Of a stretch of DNA of 64,000 nt, positions 1-13,490 are shown piece by piece. The stretch comes from an uncultured Pelagibacteraceae bacterium (lineage in GTDB: Bacteria > Pseudomonadota > Alphaproteobacteria > Pelagibacterales > Pelagibacteraceae): contig CACKRM010000002.1 in NCBI GenBank assembly GCA_902602655.1, positions 1 through 64,000 on the forward strand, written 5' to 3'. The translations under genes and the position numbers were made by a program. Every line of letters begins with the position of its first letter. Position 1 is the stretch's first letter. The notes under the pieces are model-generated. The model searched no databases. It was given only the letters and a program-made list of their open reading frames with translations, and had not been told where the DNA came from.

Positions 1-1708
1 ATGTATATTTTAGGAATTCATAATGCCAGTGACTCTGGTGTCTGTTTAATAAAAAATAACCAAGTAATTTCTGCGTTTAATGAGGAGAGAGTTAATAGAA
101 AGAAAATGTATATTGGTTTTCCGCATAAAAGTTTAAAAAGAATTTTATTTGAAAACAGACTCACCTTAAATAAAATTGACTACATTGCATATGGATGGTG
201 TGGAAAAAAAAATGATATTTCTGATTATAATATCAAATTTTCTCAAAGAATGTTTGAAGAATGCAAAAGAGATAATAAAAATTTACTTTTAATTAATGAA
301 AGAGTTAAGACTGAAAATACAAGAGATAACTTAAGACGTATTCAATTTGACGATGAGTGTAAAAAATTAAAAATTAATCCAAAAAAAAATTATTTATCTT
401 GATCATCATCAATGTCATGCCTGGTCAGCTTTTAGCAGTTCACCTTTTGAAAAAAGTTTAGTTTTTACACTCGATGGAAGAGGCGATTTAAGATCAGGCC
501 TTGTTGCTTTAGCAGATAAAAAAAAAGGATTGATAGAAAAAGATTACTTGATTTCTGCTTTTGATGGTTTGGGTTTTCTCTATGGGCAGATTACATATTA
601 CCTAGGTTTTACACCACACAAACATGAAGGGAAAGTTACTGGTCTAGCAGCTTATGGGGACTACAAAAAAACAATTAAAGTTTTTCAAAACATTGTTAGT
701 TTTAAAAATGGCAAGATCAAATGTAGGCTTGGTCCCTACAGACCTTTTTACACCAACCTTTCAAAAGATCTTATTAAAAAACTTAAAAAATTCACAAAAA
801 AAGATATTGCGGCAGGCCTTCAAAAACATTGTGAGGATTTAATAGTTAAGTGGGTTAAATATTGGTTAAAAAAAAATAAAGGATTTAACAATATTTGTCT
901 CGCAGGTGGTGTTTTTGGTAATGTAAAAATTAATCAGGTAATTGCTGAGATTAAAGGGGTTAAAAATGTATATATTTTTCCACACATGGCTGATGGTGGG
1001 ATACCTTATGGTAGTGCTTCGCTTGGTTATTTTCTTAAAACGGGCGTTTCTAAAGTCAAGTTTGAAAATATGTACTCAGGGTTAAAGTTTTCAGATAAAG
1101 AAATTTTAAAAGATCTAAGAAAAGTAAAAAAATCTATTGTATTTAATAAAATTAAAAATAAATCAACTTATGTAGCTAAAAAATTATGTCAGAATAAAGT
1201 TATCGGTTTTTTTAATGGAAGAATGGAGTACGGACCAAGAGCCTTGGGTAACAGATCTATTTTAGTAAACGCTAGAGACAAAAATATTAATAAGTGGTTG
1301 AATAAAAGATTGAGTAGAACTGAGTTTATGCCGTTTGCACCAGTAACGCCTATTCAATATGCGAAAAGTTGTTATTTAAATTGGGAAGAAAATCAGATTG
1401 CGAGTAAATTTATGACTATTACATATAATTGCAGAGAAAAGTTTATTAAAAACCACCCAGCAGTTGTTCATATTGATGGTACTGCAAGACCTCAGATTAT
1501 TTCAAAAAACGACAATCCTGAATATTACGAAGTAGTAAAAAAATATTGTAATATGTCAGGAGATTCTGCTTTAATTAATACAAGCTTTAATCTCCACGAG
1601 GAACCAATTGTATGTTTTCCGATAGATGCAATTAAATCATTGATAAGAGGAGCAATTGATATTCTAATAATCGGAAATTATCAGGTAGTACTGAAAAATA
1701 AAAACTAA
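1..1708 (+). pseudogene. NodU/CmcH-family carbamoyltransferase, split by a frameshift in an A9 run (381-389)
   Basis: ORF 1-402 gives the N-terminal part; the frame continues after a one-base shift as IYLDHHQCHAWSAFSSSPFEKSLVFTLDGRGDLRSG and into ORF 530-1708 (GRMEYGPRALGNRSIL, NTSFNLHEEPIV motifs). Confidence 0.85.
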
Positions 1709-2154
1709 TTTAATTTGTAAATCTCATAAGCTCTTTTTTCAAAAGCTTCGGCAATCTTATTTAGTCCGAGATTAAAAGATTTTTTCATAATTAAATTTAA
1801 AAAATTATTTTTTAATTCAAAATCAATGTCAAATTTTAACTGAGTTCCAGTATTTATTTCTTTAAAATTCCACTCATTCTTTAAATGCTTTAAAGGACCG
1901 TCTATATTGGTAACTATTATCTTATCTTTTTGTTTATAATACAAAATTAAACTGGTGTAAGTTTCATTTAAAAATTTTTTTCCCACTTTTAAATCTCCCC
2001 TCATTTCGATTAAATCCTGACTTTCTTTTTTATCATGAATCTTTCCACCTAAACACCAAGGAACAAACTCGGGATATTTTTCAATATCTAAAACCATTTT
2101 AATTAAATCTTTTTTCTTACAAGGGATAATTTTTTTTATTGAGGCAGATGACAT
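1705..2154 (-). CDS. RatA/COQ10-like START-domain protein (ubiquinone-binding type)
   Basis: 149 aa; [34 protein letters not shown] pattern typical of the family; overlaps lipA. Confidence 0.8.
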   Translation of the reverse strand: MSSASIKKIIPCKKKDLIKMVLDIEKYPEFVPWCLGGKIHDKKESQDLIEMRGDLKVGKKFLNETYTSLILYYKQKDKIIVTNIDGPLKHLKNEWNFKEINTGTQLKFDIDFELKNNFLNLIMKKSFNLGLNKIAEAFEKRAYEIYKLN

Positions 2155-3074
2155 TCTAAATTTTTATTTCTAGTGTCTTGTAATTTTTTAAAATCTTCGT
2201 CTGCGTGATAAGATGATCTAGTTAAAGGAGAAGATGATATTAATAAAAATCCTTTAGTTTGAGCGATTGTTTTCAAATTTTCAAATTCATCTGGGTGATA
2301 GTAACGATGCAAAGGGTAGTGTTTTGGAGAGGGTTGTAAGTACTGACCTATTGTTAAAAAATCTACATCTGCAGATCTTAAATCGTCCATTACCTGAATA
2401 ATCTCATTTTTATTTTCACCTAATCCAACCATAATTCCTGATTTTGTAAAAACTTTCTTATTAAATTTTTTTGAATTTTTAAGTAGCTCCAAAGATCCAA
2501 AATATCTTGCTCCTGGTCTAACTTTTAAATATAAACTTGGAACAGTTTCTATATTGTGGTTAAAAACATCTGGATCAGCTTCTAAAACTTTTTTATAAGA
2601 CTCTCCTTTTCTCAAAAAATCTGGTGTTAAAACCTCAATTGTTGTATTAGGATTTTTTTTTCTTGTTGTAATTATAACTTTATTGAAATGCTCAGCTCCT
2701 CCATCCTTTAAATCATCTCTATCGACTGAAGTAATAACAACATGTTTTAAATTTAATTTTTTCACTGCATTAGCAATTTTTATAGGTTCAAAAATATCTA
2801 GTTCTTCAGGTTTTCCTGTCTTTACATCACAAAATGCACAAGCTCTTGTGCAAGTATCTCCCATGATCATAAAGGTAGCATGTTTTTTGCTCCAACATTC
2901 GGTGATGTTTGGACAGTTTGCTTCTTGGCAAACAGTAACTAACTTGTTCTGATTTATAACTTTTTTTGTTTCAAAAAAGTTTTGTGAGTCTGCTATCTTT
3001 GATCTTATCCATTTAGGTTTTTTCTTGATAGGGTTAAAAGGTTTGTTAATTTTTTCAGGGTGTCTAGGTTTCAT
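2136..3074 (-). CDS. lipA: lipoyl synthase
   Basis: CPNITECW and radical-SAM [10 protein letters not shown] motifs, [19 protein letters not shown]. Confidence 0.96.
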   Translation of the reverse strand: MKPRHPEKINKPFNPIKKKPKWIRSKIADSQNFFETKKVINQNKLVTVCQEANCPNITECWSKKHATFMIMGDTCTRACAFCDVKTGKPEELDIFEPIKIANAVKKLNLKHVVITSVDRDDLKDGGAEHFNKVIITTRKKNPNTTIEVLTPDFLRKGESYKKVLEADPDVFNHNIETVPSLYLKVRPGARYFGSLELLKNSKKFNKKVFTKSGIMVGLGENKNEIIQVMDDLRSADVDFLTIGQYLQPSPKHYPLHRYYHPDEFENLKTIAQTKGFLLISSSPLTRSSYHADEDFKKLQDTRNKNLECHLPQ

Positions 3075-3078
3075 TTTT

Positions 3079-3375
3079 TTATCTTAGTTTTATTAAAATC
3101 TCATCTTTTTTTCCAAATTTTAATTTTTCTCTGTATAAAATATCTAAATAATCCAAATTCATTTTTTCTGACAGAAGAATATTTTTGTTTTCAAGGCTTT
3201 CAAGACTTTTGGATAAATGAAATTCTTTTTTTTTTAATTCTTTTTCAATATTTTTCTTCTCAAAATATGAAATTAAACCTCTCTCCCCACCTATTAAATT
3301 GATTATTACATACAAAGTAAGAAATATATTTAACAAGATAATTTTTTTATACTTCAAAACTTGAAAAAGCTTCAT
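3079..3375 (-). CDS. FtsB/DivIC-like septum formation initiator
   Basis: 98 aa, N-terminal TM plus coiled coil, located beside eno as is common in alphaproteobacteria. Confidence 0.65.
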   Translation of the reverse strand: MKLFQVLKYKKIILLNIFLTLYVIINLIGGERGLISYFEKKNIEKELKKKEFHLSKSLESLENKNILLSEKMNLDYLDILYREKLKFGKKDEILIKLR

Positions 3376-3377
3376 GA

Positions 3378-4579
<1,202 letters not shown>

Positions 4580-4593
<14 letters not shown>

Positions 4594-5413
4594 TCTTTAT
4601 TAAATTATCGATCTCAACTAGTTGTCTTAATAAATTTTCCATCTCAGATAATGGAACCATATTTGGTCCGTCTGAAGGAGCATTATCTGGGTCTTGGTGA
4701 GTTTCAATAAATACAGCACTAACTCCAACAGCAATAGCTGCTCGAGAAAGATATTGAACAAATTCTCTTTGTCCTCCGCTCTTATCACCCATACCTCCTG
4801 GCTGTTGAACGGAATGAGTTGCATCAAAAACTACAGGATAACCGAATTTTGCCATTATAGGTAAAGATCTCATATCTGAAACTAATGTGTTATAACCAAA
4901 ACTTGCTCCTCGCTCGGTAACTAAGATGTTTTTATTACCAGAGTCTTCAATTTTTTTTATAACATTTTTCATATCCCATGGAGCTAAGAATTGACCTTTT
5001 TTTATATTAATTACTTTTCCTGTTTTGGCAGCAGCAACTAATAGATCTGTTTGTCTACACAAAAACGCGGGAATTTGCAAAACTTCAACATGTTTAGAAA
5101 CAATTTCACATTGTTCAGGAGTGTGAACGTCAGTTAAAATTGGTAAGTCTAATTCTTTTTTTATCTTATCAAAAACAGGAAGTGATTTTTTAAGACCTGC
5201 TCCTCTTTGACCTTTTAGACTAGTTCTATTAGCTTTGTCATATGAAGTTTTGTAAATTAAACCTACCTTAAGTTTTTGAGTAATTTCTTTTAATTTGCTT
5301 GCCATTTCAAGAGCATGTTTTTCGTTTTCAAGTTGGCAAGGTCCAGCAATTAAAGTAAATGGGCCTTTGTTCGAAATGTTTAATTTACCGCATTTTATTA
5401 ATTTATTTTCCAT
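4580..5413 (-). CDS. kdsA: 3-deoxy-8-phosphooctulonate synthase
   Basis: FTLIAGPCQLE, FDATHSVQQPGG, DPDNAPSDGPNM motifs. Confidence 0.95.
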
Positions 5414-7038
5414 TAGTTTTTCCTCAAATTTATATCTGCTGCTTTAATAAAAGATGAAAACAACGGATGTGGTGTTAAAGGCCTCGATTTAAATTCAGGA
5501 TGGAATTGAACTCCAACAAACCAAGGGTGATTTTTAAGTTCAATAATCTCAGGTAGCATTCCATTTGGAGACATTGCTGAAAAAATTAATCCTTTTTTTT
5601 CAAAATCTTTTTTATACTTTATATTAACTTCGTACCTGTGTCTGTGCCTTTCCTTAATTCTTTTTTTTGAATATATTTTAGATATTAAAGAATTACTCTT
5701 TAATATTGCATCGTATAAACCTAATCTCATTGTACCACCTAAATTTTTTTCTGTTCCTTTTATAATTTTTCTTCCTTTATGCCACTCTTCTAATAGTCCA
5801 ACTACGGGGGTGCAACTGTTACCAAACTCGCTGGTAGAAGCATTTTTTATATTGAGCAAATTTCTTGCAGCCTCAATGATTGCCATTTGCATACCAAAAC
5901 AAATTCCAAAAAAAGGTATATTGTTCAATCTTGCGTATTTTATGGCAGCAATTTTACCCTCACTGCCTCTTTTTCCAAAACCCCCTGGTATTAAAACGCC
6001 TGAAACGTCCTTCAACAAAGGTTTTATGTTTTCAGGTTTTAAATTCTCAGAATCTATTCTCTTTAAATTCACTTTTATATTATTTGAAATGCCTCCATGA
6101 ATTAGAGCTTCATCTAGTGATTTATATGCATCTTTAAGATTAACATATTTGCCTATTATTCCAATATTAACCTGTCCTTTAGGATTTAAAACTTTATCAG
6201 TTATATTTTTCCACTTAGAAAGATTTGGTTTTTTAAAATTCTTTATACCAAAGTAAGATAGAACTTGATCATCTAATTTTTCTTTATGAAAGCTTATAGG
6301 TGCCTCATAAATAGTTCTTACGTCAACAGTCTCAATAACATTGTTTATTTGCACATTGCAAAATAATGATATTTTTTTTCTTTCAGCTTTTGGAATTTTT
6401 CTTTCTGACCTGCATATTATAATATCAGGTTGAATACCGAGACTTCTCAGCTCTTTAACTGAATGTTGAGTAGGTTTTGTTTTTAACTCACCTGAAGCTT
6501 TCAAATATGGGACTAAAGTTAAATGAATAAATAAACTATTTTTTTTTCCAGTGTCATTTGAAAACTGTCTAATGGCTTCAAGAAAGGGTAAGCTTTCAAT
6601 GTCTCCGACGGTTCCCCCAATTTCACAAATAATAAAATCTTCATTTTTAACATTGTGTGAGATAAATTTTTTAATTCGATCAGTTACATGGGGAACAACT
6701 TGTACAGTGCCACCTAAATAATCTCCCCTTCTTTCTTTCTTTATAATATCGCTGTAAATACCGCCTGTAGTAATATTGTCTGATTGAGTTGCAGATATAC
6801 CTGTAAATCTTTCATAATGACCTATATCCAAATCTGTTTCGGCTCCATCGTCCGTTACAAAAACTTCTCCATGTTGAAATGGATTCATTGTCCCAGGATC
6901 TACATTTAAATATGGATCTAGTTTTCTAATTCTAACTTTGTATCCTCTTAGTTGAAGTAATGAAGCGAGTGAAGCTGAAGAGAGTCCTTTTCCAAGTGAT
7001 GAAACCACGCCGCCAGTTACGAATATGTATCGCGCCAT
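5413..7038 (-). CDS. pyrG: CTP synthase
   Basis: [18 protein letters not shown]; glutaminase GICFGMQ and [12 protein letters not shown]. Confidence 0.97.
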   Translation of the reverse strand: MARYIFVTGGVVSSLGKGLSSASLASLLQLRGYKVRIRKLDPYLNVDPGTMNPFQHGEVFVTDDGAETDLDIGHYERFTGISATQSDNITTGGIYSDIIKKERRGDYLGGTVQVVPHVTDRIKKFISHNVKNEDFIICEIGGTVGDIESLPFLEAIRQFSNDTGKKNSLFIHLTLVPYLKASGELKTKPTQHSVKELRSLGIQPDIIICRSERKIPKAERKKISLFCNVQINNVIETVDVRTIYEAPISFHKEKLDDQVLSYFGIKNFKKPNLSKWKNITDKVLNPKGQVNIGIIGKYVNLKDAYKSLDEALIHGGISNNIKVNLKRIDSENLKPENIKPLLKDVSGVLIPGGFGKRGSEGKIAAIKYARLNNIPFFGICFGMQMAIIEAARNLLNIKNASTSEFGNSCTPVVGLLEEWHKGRKIIKGTEKNLGGTMRLGLYDAILKSNSLISKIYSKKRIKERHRHRYEVNIKYKKDFEKKGLIFSAMSPNGMLPEIIELKNHPWFVGVQFHPEFKSRPLTPHPLFSSFIKAADINLRKN

Positions 7039-7077
7039 GGAAGTATGTTATATAAGATTTTTAAGTAAAAACAAAGT

Positions 7078-7380
7078 TTATTTTGAAGAATCTGGAATTT
7101 GTGGAAGACTACTATCTTGCTCTTCTTCTTTTTCAATTACTGACTGAACCTCTCTTAGTTCATCTCTTGAAATAGCAACTAAAATCACACTTGTTATTAT
7201 AAACAAAGTAGCAAGAATTGTTGTTGATTTTGTTAAAAAATTACCAACAGATCTACTAGACGTGAAACTTTCTTGTGAAACACCCAAGCCAAGCGCACCG
7301 CCCTCGGATCTTTGTAATAAAATTACTATAATAAGTAAAACAGCAAATATTATATTAATTACAATTAAAATATTTTCCAT
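7078..7380 (-). CDS. secG: preprotein translocase subunit SecG
   Basis: 100 aa, two TM segments, LLQRSEGGALGLG. Confidence 0.9.
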   Translation of the reverse strand: MENILIVINIIFAVLLIIVILLQRSEGGALGLGVSQESFTSSRSVGNFLTKSTTILATLFIITSVILVAISRDELREVQSVIEKEEEQDSSLPQIPDSSK

Positions 7381-7385
7381 AATAA

Positions 7386-8126
7386 CTATCTATAGTAATT
7401 CTTTATTATATCAATAAATTTCTTTGAAGATTTTGAAGCTCCACCTATCAAAAAACCATCTAAATCATCTAATGACTTAAAATTAATTACACTTGAACCA
7501 TCTACAGATCCGCCATAAAGAACTTTGGAATTTTTAAAAATTCTTTTTATAAAAGCAACTGTTTTTTCTAAATCATTTGATGTCGGAGTCTTCCCGGTGC
7601 CAATTGACCAAATAGGTTCGTATGCAACGATTGTATTATTCGAATTTGACTTTTTAGTTAAAACTCTAAGCAACTGTTTTTTCAAAACACTAAATGTCTT
7701 TTTTTTCGCTTTTTCTATTTTATTTTCACCAATGCAATAAATAATTTTTAAATTATTGTTCAAGGCAAAAGAAATTTTTTCCCTTAAGATCTTATCAGTA
7801 TCTCCATCTGCTCTGTTGTCAGAGTGTCCGATAATAACGTATTTTGCGCCGCTGACTTTAATCATATATGGACTAATTGCCCCAGTATATGAACCAAAGT
7901 TATCCTTGTGATAACAATTTTGAGCTCCAATTGTAATACTCTTCTTTTTATAATATCTAGAAAATGCTTCAAGAATTGTAAAAGGAGGTGTTATAACGAC
8001 TTTGTAATTTCTACTATTTTTTTTGTCTAATCTAACAAAATTATTTACTTTATTTAGTATTTTAATTGACTTAGGAACCCCAAACATTTTCCAATTTCCA
8101 ATAAAATATTTAATGTTATTTGCCAT
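7386..8126 (-). CDS. tpiA: triose-phosphate isomerase
   Basis: FIGNWKMFG, YVIIGHSDNR, VAYEPIWSIGTGKTPT, LYGGSV. Confidence 0.95.
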   Translation of the reverse strand: MANNIKYFIGNWKMFGVPKSIKILNKVNNFVRLDKKNSRNYKVVITPPFTILEAFSRYYKKKSITIGAQNCYHKDNFGSYTGAISPYMIKVSGAKYVIIGHSDNRADGDTDKILREKISFALNNNLKIIYCIGENKIEKAKKKTFSVLKKQLLRVLTKKSNSNNTIVAYEPIWSIGTGKTPTSNDLEKTVAFIKRIFKNSKVLYGGSVDGSSVINFKSLDDLDGFLIGGASKSSKKFIDIIKNYYR

Positions 8127-8187
8127 AATAAAAAAATTAATTTATAGGTGTACTTATAAATACAGATCGTTTTAATAAATTAAAATT

Positions 8188-9642
8188 ATGATTACATCAA
8201 TAAAAAAATTATTTACTTCATTTTTTGCCAAAGTTTTTGTTGGTATAATAATTTTACCATTCATTTTTTGGGGCATGGGTGATGTTTTTAGAACAGGCAA
8301 TCAAAACGTATTATTAACCATTAATTCTGAAAAAGTAAGCACTTCAGAATTTGCAAATTACTTAAACAGATTAAATCTTGACGAAAATCAAAGAAGAGAT
8401 TTAAAAAAAACTAATTTACTAGAGGAGATTGTTTACCAATATATTGGGAAAGAAATAATAGCTCTTGAGGTTAAAGACCTTGGGATAGTTATAAGTGATA
8501 AATCCTTACGTGATTATATTATTAACGATAAAACTTTCTTTAAAAAAGAAAAATTTTCAAGAATAAAATATGAAGAATTTTTATTAAAAAGCGGCTTATC
8601 TGCACCTGCTTTTGAAAAAAACTTTTCAGAACAAGAAAAGAAAAGACAATTACTTTCTTATCTGTCGAGTGGAGCAAAAATATCTAATTTTTTAGTCCAA
8701 AAAGAATTTAATAAAGAAAATCAAATTAAAGACATAAGTTATTTAGACTTAACAAAATTTTATGAAAAGCAATTAATTAGTGAAGAGGAAATACAAAAAG
8801 TCTTTAATGAAAACCATGAATTATTCTCTAAAGAAGTAAAATCTATAAGTTTTGCTGAGTTGTCTCCTTTAACTTTAACAGGACAAAATGAATATAACAA
8901 AAAATTTTTTAATGAAATTGATAAGATTGAAAATCAACTGATTGATGAAGTTGACATTCAGTCTTTAGCTAAAGATTATAATCTTAATCTAAACAACACG
9001 GGCGAGGTTGACATCGAGAAAAAAGATAATTCAGGTAAAAAATTTGATAGTATTAATGAAAAACTTTTCAAAAAGGTATACTCTTTAAATCAAACCAAAG
9101 TACCTAAGTTGTACAATATTGATAATAAATTTTTTGTAGCTGAAGTAACATCAGCAAAAAAAATAAAACCTAATATCAATGAAAAAAACGTAAAACAATC
9201 AATTACAAATCAAATAAAAATTAAAAACATATTTGAGAATAATACTAGAATAGCCAAAGAAATCTCTCTAGGAACTTTTAATAAATCACAAATGGTAAAA
9301 TATGCAAAAGAGATTAGTATACCTATAAATGAAACAAGAATTGAAAGTTTGAAAGGAAACAAAGTTTTTAACGAAGATATAGTGAGGGAAATTTTTAAAA
9401 CCGAAGAAAAAAAAATAAATTTAATTACTGATAGGACATTGTCTAAGAATTTTATTGTTTTTGTAAATAAAACTGAAAAGAAAAAATTAGATAAAAATTC
9501 AAAAACTTATGAAAAGTATAAATTAAAAGCTAAATTAAACTTATCAAATAAAATATATAAAACTTATGATGAAAGTGTTAACAATAAGTATAAAATAGAT
9601 CTTAATTCAAAAGTATTAGATCGAATAAAAAATTCACTTTAA
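8188..9642 (+). CDS. SurA-N/PpiD-like periplasmic folding factor
   Basis: 484 aa, N-terminal TM anchor, FWGMGDVFR and SEKVSTSEFANYLNRL pattern; located upstream of trpE. Confidence 0.75.
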   Translation: MITSIKKLFTSFFAKVFVGIIILPFIFWGMGDVFRTGNQNVLLTINSEKVSTSEFANYLNRLNLDENQRRDLKKTNLLEEIVYQYIGKEIIALEVKDLGIVISDKSLRDYIINDKTFFKKEKFSRIKYEEFLLKSGLSAPAFEKNFSEQEKKRQLLSYLSSGAKISNFLVQKEFNKENQIKDISYLDLTKFYEKQLISEEEIQKVFNENHELFSKEVKSISFAELSPLTLTGQNEYNKKFFNEIDKIENQLIDEVDIQSLAKDYNLNLNNTGEVDIEKKDNSGKKFDSINEKLFKKVYSLNQTKVPKLYNIDNKFFVAEVTSAKKIKPNINEKNVKQSITNQIKIKNIFENNTRIAKEISLGTFNKSQMVKYAKEISIPINETRIESLKGNKVFNEDIVREIFKTEEKKINLITDRTLSKNFIVFVNKTEKKKLDKNSKTYEKYKLKAKLNLSNKIYKTYDESVNNKYKIDLNSKVLDRIKNSL

Positions 9643-11099
9643 TGAAGTTAAATATTAGTTTTGTAAAATTCAAAAAAAACCACAAAAATAAAAAAAACCA
9701 AATTTTATACATTAAAAAGAGATGTAAAAATTACGAGAGAATTGAAAACCTTTTTCGGTTTCTCCTAGTTGAAAAAAACAGTTTTTTATTTGAATCAGTT
9801 GAAAAAGGTAAAATCAGAGGCCGCTATACAATTATAGGATTAAATCCTGATAAATTATGGGACATTAGTAAAAATAAAGTAGTTGTAGTCTCAGACGATA
9901 AAAAATCAACTTTGAGAACAAATCCTTTAAATTTTGTGAATAATTTAATTAAAAAATTTAAGATTAAAATCCCTAATGAACTACCCTCAATGGCATCTAT
10001 TTTAGTTGGTTATTTTTCTTACGACGTTATTAGATATGTAGAAAAAATACCTGACAAATGCAAAGATGATCTTAAAATTCCTGACATTAGAATATCAAGA
10101 CCACAGAATTTAATTATTTATGATAATTTAAAAAAAGAAATTTACTATATTCAAAATATTTTTTCAGATCTTAAAGTCAAAAATTATTTTGATAAATATC
10201 AGTCCATAAAAAATACTTTTAACTTATTTGAACATTATGAAAAAATTAAATTACCTGAAAAAATTACTTTTCAAAAAAATAAGAATAAGATTAAAAGTAA
10301 TATTTCTAAAAAAAGGTTTAAATCAATAGTTAAAATTGCAAAAAAACACATTGCTCTTGGAGATATCTTTCAAGTTGTTTTGAGCCAAAGATTTGAGAGA
10401 AAATTCGAAAAACAACCGCTTGAGATCTATAATAAATTACGAAAGATTAATCCCTCACCTTTCATGTTTTACTTTAATTATGACGATTTTAAAATTTTAG
10501 GAAGTAGTCCAGAAATATTAGTAAGATTAAGGAATAATAAAGTTACGATTAGGCCTATTGCAGGAACACGACCTAGAGGAAAAAATCGACTACAAGACTT
10601 AAAGTTTAAAAAAGAACTCCTTTCTGACAAAAAAGAACTTGCTGAACATTTAATGTTATTAGACCTTGGAAGAAATGATGTGGGAAAAGTATCTCAATCA
10701 AACTCAGTAAAAGTAACTGAAAAATTCAATGTTGAAAAATATTCTCACGTAATGCACATAGTATCAAATGTTATGGGACATCTTGATAAAAATAAATCAA
10801 TCTTTGAAACTCTTTTAGCAGGTTTTCCGGCAGGTACAGTAAGTGGTGCGCCAAAAATCAGGGCAATGGAAATTATAGATCAATTAGAAAAAAATAAAAG
10901 AAAGCTTTATGCAGGTGGAATAGGCTACTTTACATCTAACCAAGAGTTTGACTCTTGTATAGCTCTAAGGACAGCTTTAATTAAAAATAATAATTTTTAT
11001 GTTCAATCGGGTGCCGGTATAGTTGCAGATAGCAAAGCTGAAAAAGAATATATAGAAACAGTTAACAAAGCTAAAGCGTTAATGAGAGCGGTGGATTAA
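9642..11099 (+). CDS. trpE: anthranilate synthase component I
   Basis: GDIFQVVLSQRF, IRPIAGTRPRG, LAGFPAGTVSGAPKIRAME. Confidence 0.96.
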   Translation: MKLNISFVKFKKNHKNKKNQILYIKKRCKNYERIENLFRFLLVEKNSFLFESVEKGKIRGRYTIIGLNPDKLWDISKNKVVVVSDDKKSTLRTNPLNFVNNLIKKFKIKIPNELPSMASILVGYFSYDVIRYVEKIPDKCKDDLKIPDIRISRPQNLIIYDNLKKEIYYIQNIFSDLKVKNYFDKYQSIKNTFNLFEHYEKIKLPEKITFQKNKNKIKSNISKKRFKSIVKIAKKHIALGDIFQVVLSQRFERKFEKQPLEIYNKLRKINPSPFMFYFNYDDFKILGSSPEILVRLRNNKVTIRPIAGTRPRGKNRLQDLKFKKELLSDKKELAEHLMLLDLGRNDVGKVSQSNSVKVTEKFNVEKYSHVMHIVSNVMGHLDKNKSIFETLLAGFPAGTVSGAPKIRAMEIIDQLEKNKRKLYAGGIGYFTSNQEFDSCIALRTALIKNNNFYVQSGAGIVADSKAEKEYIETVNKAKALMRAVD

Positions 11100-11666
11100 A
11101 TGAAAACTCTATTGATAGATAATTATGATAGTTTCACCTATAATCTTTATCATTATTTATCACACTTAAAATGTAAAGTTGATGTATTACGAAATGATGA
11201 AGTAAATTCTAAAATCATTTTAAAGAAAAAATATAAAAAAATCGTAATTTCACCTGGTCCTGGAAACCCTAATCAAAGTGGAAATTGTTTAAAAATTGTA
11301 AAAGATCTTCATAAAAAGATACCTATTTTGGGTGTTTGCTTGGGACATCAAATAATTGGTCAAGTATTTGGAGGGAAAATTATTCAAGCTAAAAACTTAA
11401 TGCACGGTAAGACTAGTAAAATCAAACATAATAAAAAAGGATTGTTTAAAAATATTCAGAACAATTTTACCGCAACAAGATATCATAGCCTAGTAGTCGA
11501 CCGTAAAAGCTTTCCTAAGGATCTAATAATTACTGCAGAAACAAAAAATAAGACAATTATGGCCCTAATGCATAAAAACTATAATATTCATGGCTTTCAG
11601 TTCCACCCAGAAAGTATTAGTACTAAAGTCGGTATTAAGTTAATAAAAAACTTTTTAACTAATTAA
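11100..11666 (+). CDS. trpG: anthranilate synthase component II (glutamine amidotransferase)
   Basis: LLIDNYDSFTYNL, SPGPGNP, GVCLGHQ, FQFHPESI. Confidence 0.95.
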   Translation: MKTLLIDNYDSFTYNLYHYLSHLKCKVDVLRNDEVNSKIILKKKYKKIVISPGPGNPNQSGNCLKIVKDLHKKIPILGVCLGHQIIGQVFGGKIIQAKNLMHGKTSKIKHNKKGLFKNIQNNFTATRYHSLVVDRKSFPKDLIITAETKNKTIMALMHKNYNIHGFQFHPESISTKVGIKLIKNFLTN

Positions 11667-11667
11667 A

Positions 11668-12663
11668 ATGAGTAAAATTATTGAAAATTTACAACAAGGT
11701 CAGAACTTATCTTTTGAAGAAAGTAAATCTCTTTTCTCAGATTTAATGGAAGGAAAATATGATGAAGCGTCAATAATTAAAATATTAGAGGCGCTTATAA
11801 ATAAAGGTGAAACCAAAGATGAACTGGCGGGAGGGATTTATGTTTTGCGAGATAAAGCAAGTAAAGTTAAAACTGATTCAAATACAATAGATACTTGTGG
11901 AACAGGCGGTGATGGTCAAAATTCCTTAAATATTTCTACAGCTGCAGCAATCGTATTATCGAGCATGGGAATAAAAGTAGCGAAACACGGTAATAAAGCA
12001 GTTTCCTCTAATTGTGGTTCAGCAGATGTTTTAGAAGCACTAAAAATAAATATTAATTTAAAATCTAATGAAGCTGAAGAAAATATAAAGAAATTTAATT
12101 TTGCTTTTATGTTTGCTCCTAATTATCATTCAGCTATGAAACATGTGGGTCCTGCAAGAAAAAAAATGGGCAAAAAAACTATTTTTAATTTAATCGGACC
12201 ATTAAGTAATCCTGCGCAAGTAAAAAGACAGGTTATAGGAGTATTTGATAAAAAATGGATGAAACCTTTCGCAGAGGCATTAAAAGAAAATGAAGTTATT
12301 CATGCATACATCGTACATAGCGAAGATGGAATGGATGAAATCTCTCCTTTTGCAAAAACTAATATTGTCGAATTAAAAAATGGCAAAATTAGTGAATTTT
12401 TAATTAACCCTAGCGACTTTGGCATTAAAGGAGGAAATAAAAATAATTTAAAAGGTAAAAATGCAGAATACAATTCTGAGAAAATAATTGAAATCTTTAA
12501 AGGTAAATCAAATGAGTTTTCTCAATCTGTATCTTTGAATGTGGCTGCTGGTCTAATAGTTTCAAACAAAGAAACTAACTTTAAACTTGCTTATGACAAA
12601 GCTAATAATCATTTAAATTCTGGAAATGTTTTTAAACATTTATTAAAAATGCAGTCAAACTAA
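11668..12663 (+). CDS. trpD: anthranilate phosphoribosyltransferase
   Basis: DTCGTGGDG, KHGNKAVSSNCGSADVLEAL, GPLSNPA. Confidence 0.96.
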   Translation: MSKIIENLQQGQNLSFEESKSLFSDLMEGKYDEASIIKILEALINKGETKDELAGGIYVLRDKASKVKTDSNTIDTCGTGGDGQNSLNISTAAAIVLSSMGIKVAKHGNKAVSSNCGSADVLEALKININLKSNEAEENIKKFNFAFMFAPNYHSAMKHVGPARKKMGKKTIFNLIGPLSNPAQVKRQVIGVFDKKWMKPFAEALKENEVIHAYIVHSEDGMDEISPFAKTNIVELKNGKISEFLINPSDFGIKGGNKNNLKGKNAEYNSEKIIEIFKGKSNEFSQSVSLNVAAGLIVSNKETNFKLAYDKANNHLNSGNVFKHLLKMQSN

Positions 12664-13457
12664 TGACAAATATTTTAGAAAAAATTATTCAAGATAAAAA
12701 AGAAAGCTTAAATAAATTAAAAAAAAATATTTCTTTAGATTCGCTGGAAAAAAAGGTTAAAAATTTACACTTTTTCTTTGACTTTAAAAATACTATTAAA
12801 AATAATAAAGGTATATCAATAATCGCGGAAATTAAAAAAGCAAGTCCGTCAGCAGGGATTTTAGTCAAAAACTTCGATCATTTAGATATTGCAAAAATGT
12901 ATATTAATAATGGTGCAACTTGTTTATCAGTTTTGACTGAAGAAAAATATTTTTTAGGTAAATTAGATTATATTAATGATATTAAAGAAAATTTTAAAAT
13001 ACCGGTATTAGCTAAAGATTTTTTTATTGACCCTTATCAAGTTGCATTATCCAAAAGTTATGGTTGTGATTGTATTTTAATTATCATTTCTGCCCTAAAC
13101 GGAAATCAAGCAGATGAGATATATGATGAGGCTTTAAAGCATAATTTGTCAGTAATTGTTGAGGTTCATGATGAAAAGGAAGCTGAAAAAGCTTTAAAGT
13201 ATAAAGAGGCTTTAATTGGAATTAATAATAGAAATTTAAAAACTTTAGAAGTCTCAATAAATAATTCGATATCAATTTTTGAGGTTGTTAAAACACATAG
13301 AGGCCCTATCATTTCAGAGAGCGGAATTAAAAATGAGATTGATGCTAAATATATTTTTGAAAAAACTGGAATTAAAAACTTCTTGATTGGTGAATCACTT
13401 TTAAAATCCGACAATCCTGCAGAGTTAATAAAAAGATTTATTCAAATAAACCAATAA
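12663..13457 (+). CDS. trpC: indole-3-glycerol phosphate synthase
   Basis: IAEIKKASPSAG, VLAKDFFIDPYQV, IGINNRNLKTLEV. Confidence 0.96.
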   Translation: MTNILEKIIQDKKESLNKLKKNISLDSLEKKVKNLHFFFDFKNTIKNNKGISIIAEIKKASPSAGILVKNFDHLDIAKMYINNGATCLSVLTEEKYFLGKLDYINDIKENFKIPVLAKDFFIDPYQVALSKSYGCDCILIIISALNGNQADEIYDEALKHNLSVIVEVHDEKEAEKALKYKEALIGINNRNLKTLEVSINNSISIFEVVKTHRGPIISESGIKNEIDAKYIFEKTGIKNFLIGESLLKSDNPAELIKRFIQINQ

Positions 13458-13490
13458 AACTAGGGCTAATTTTAAGTTGTAATTTAATTA

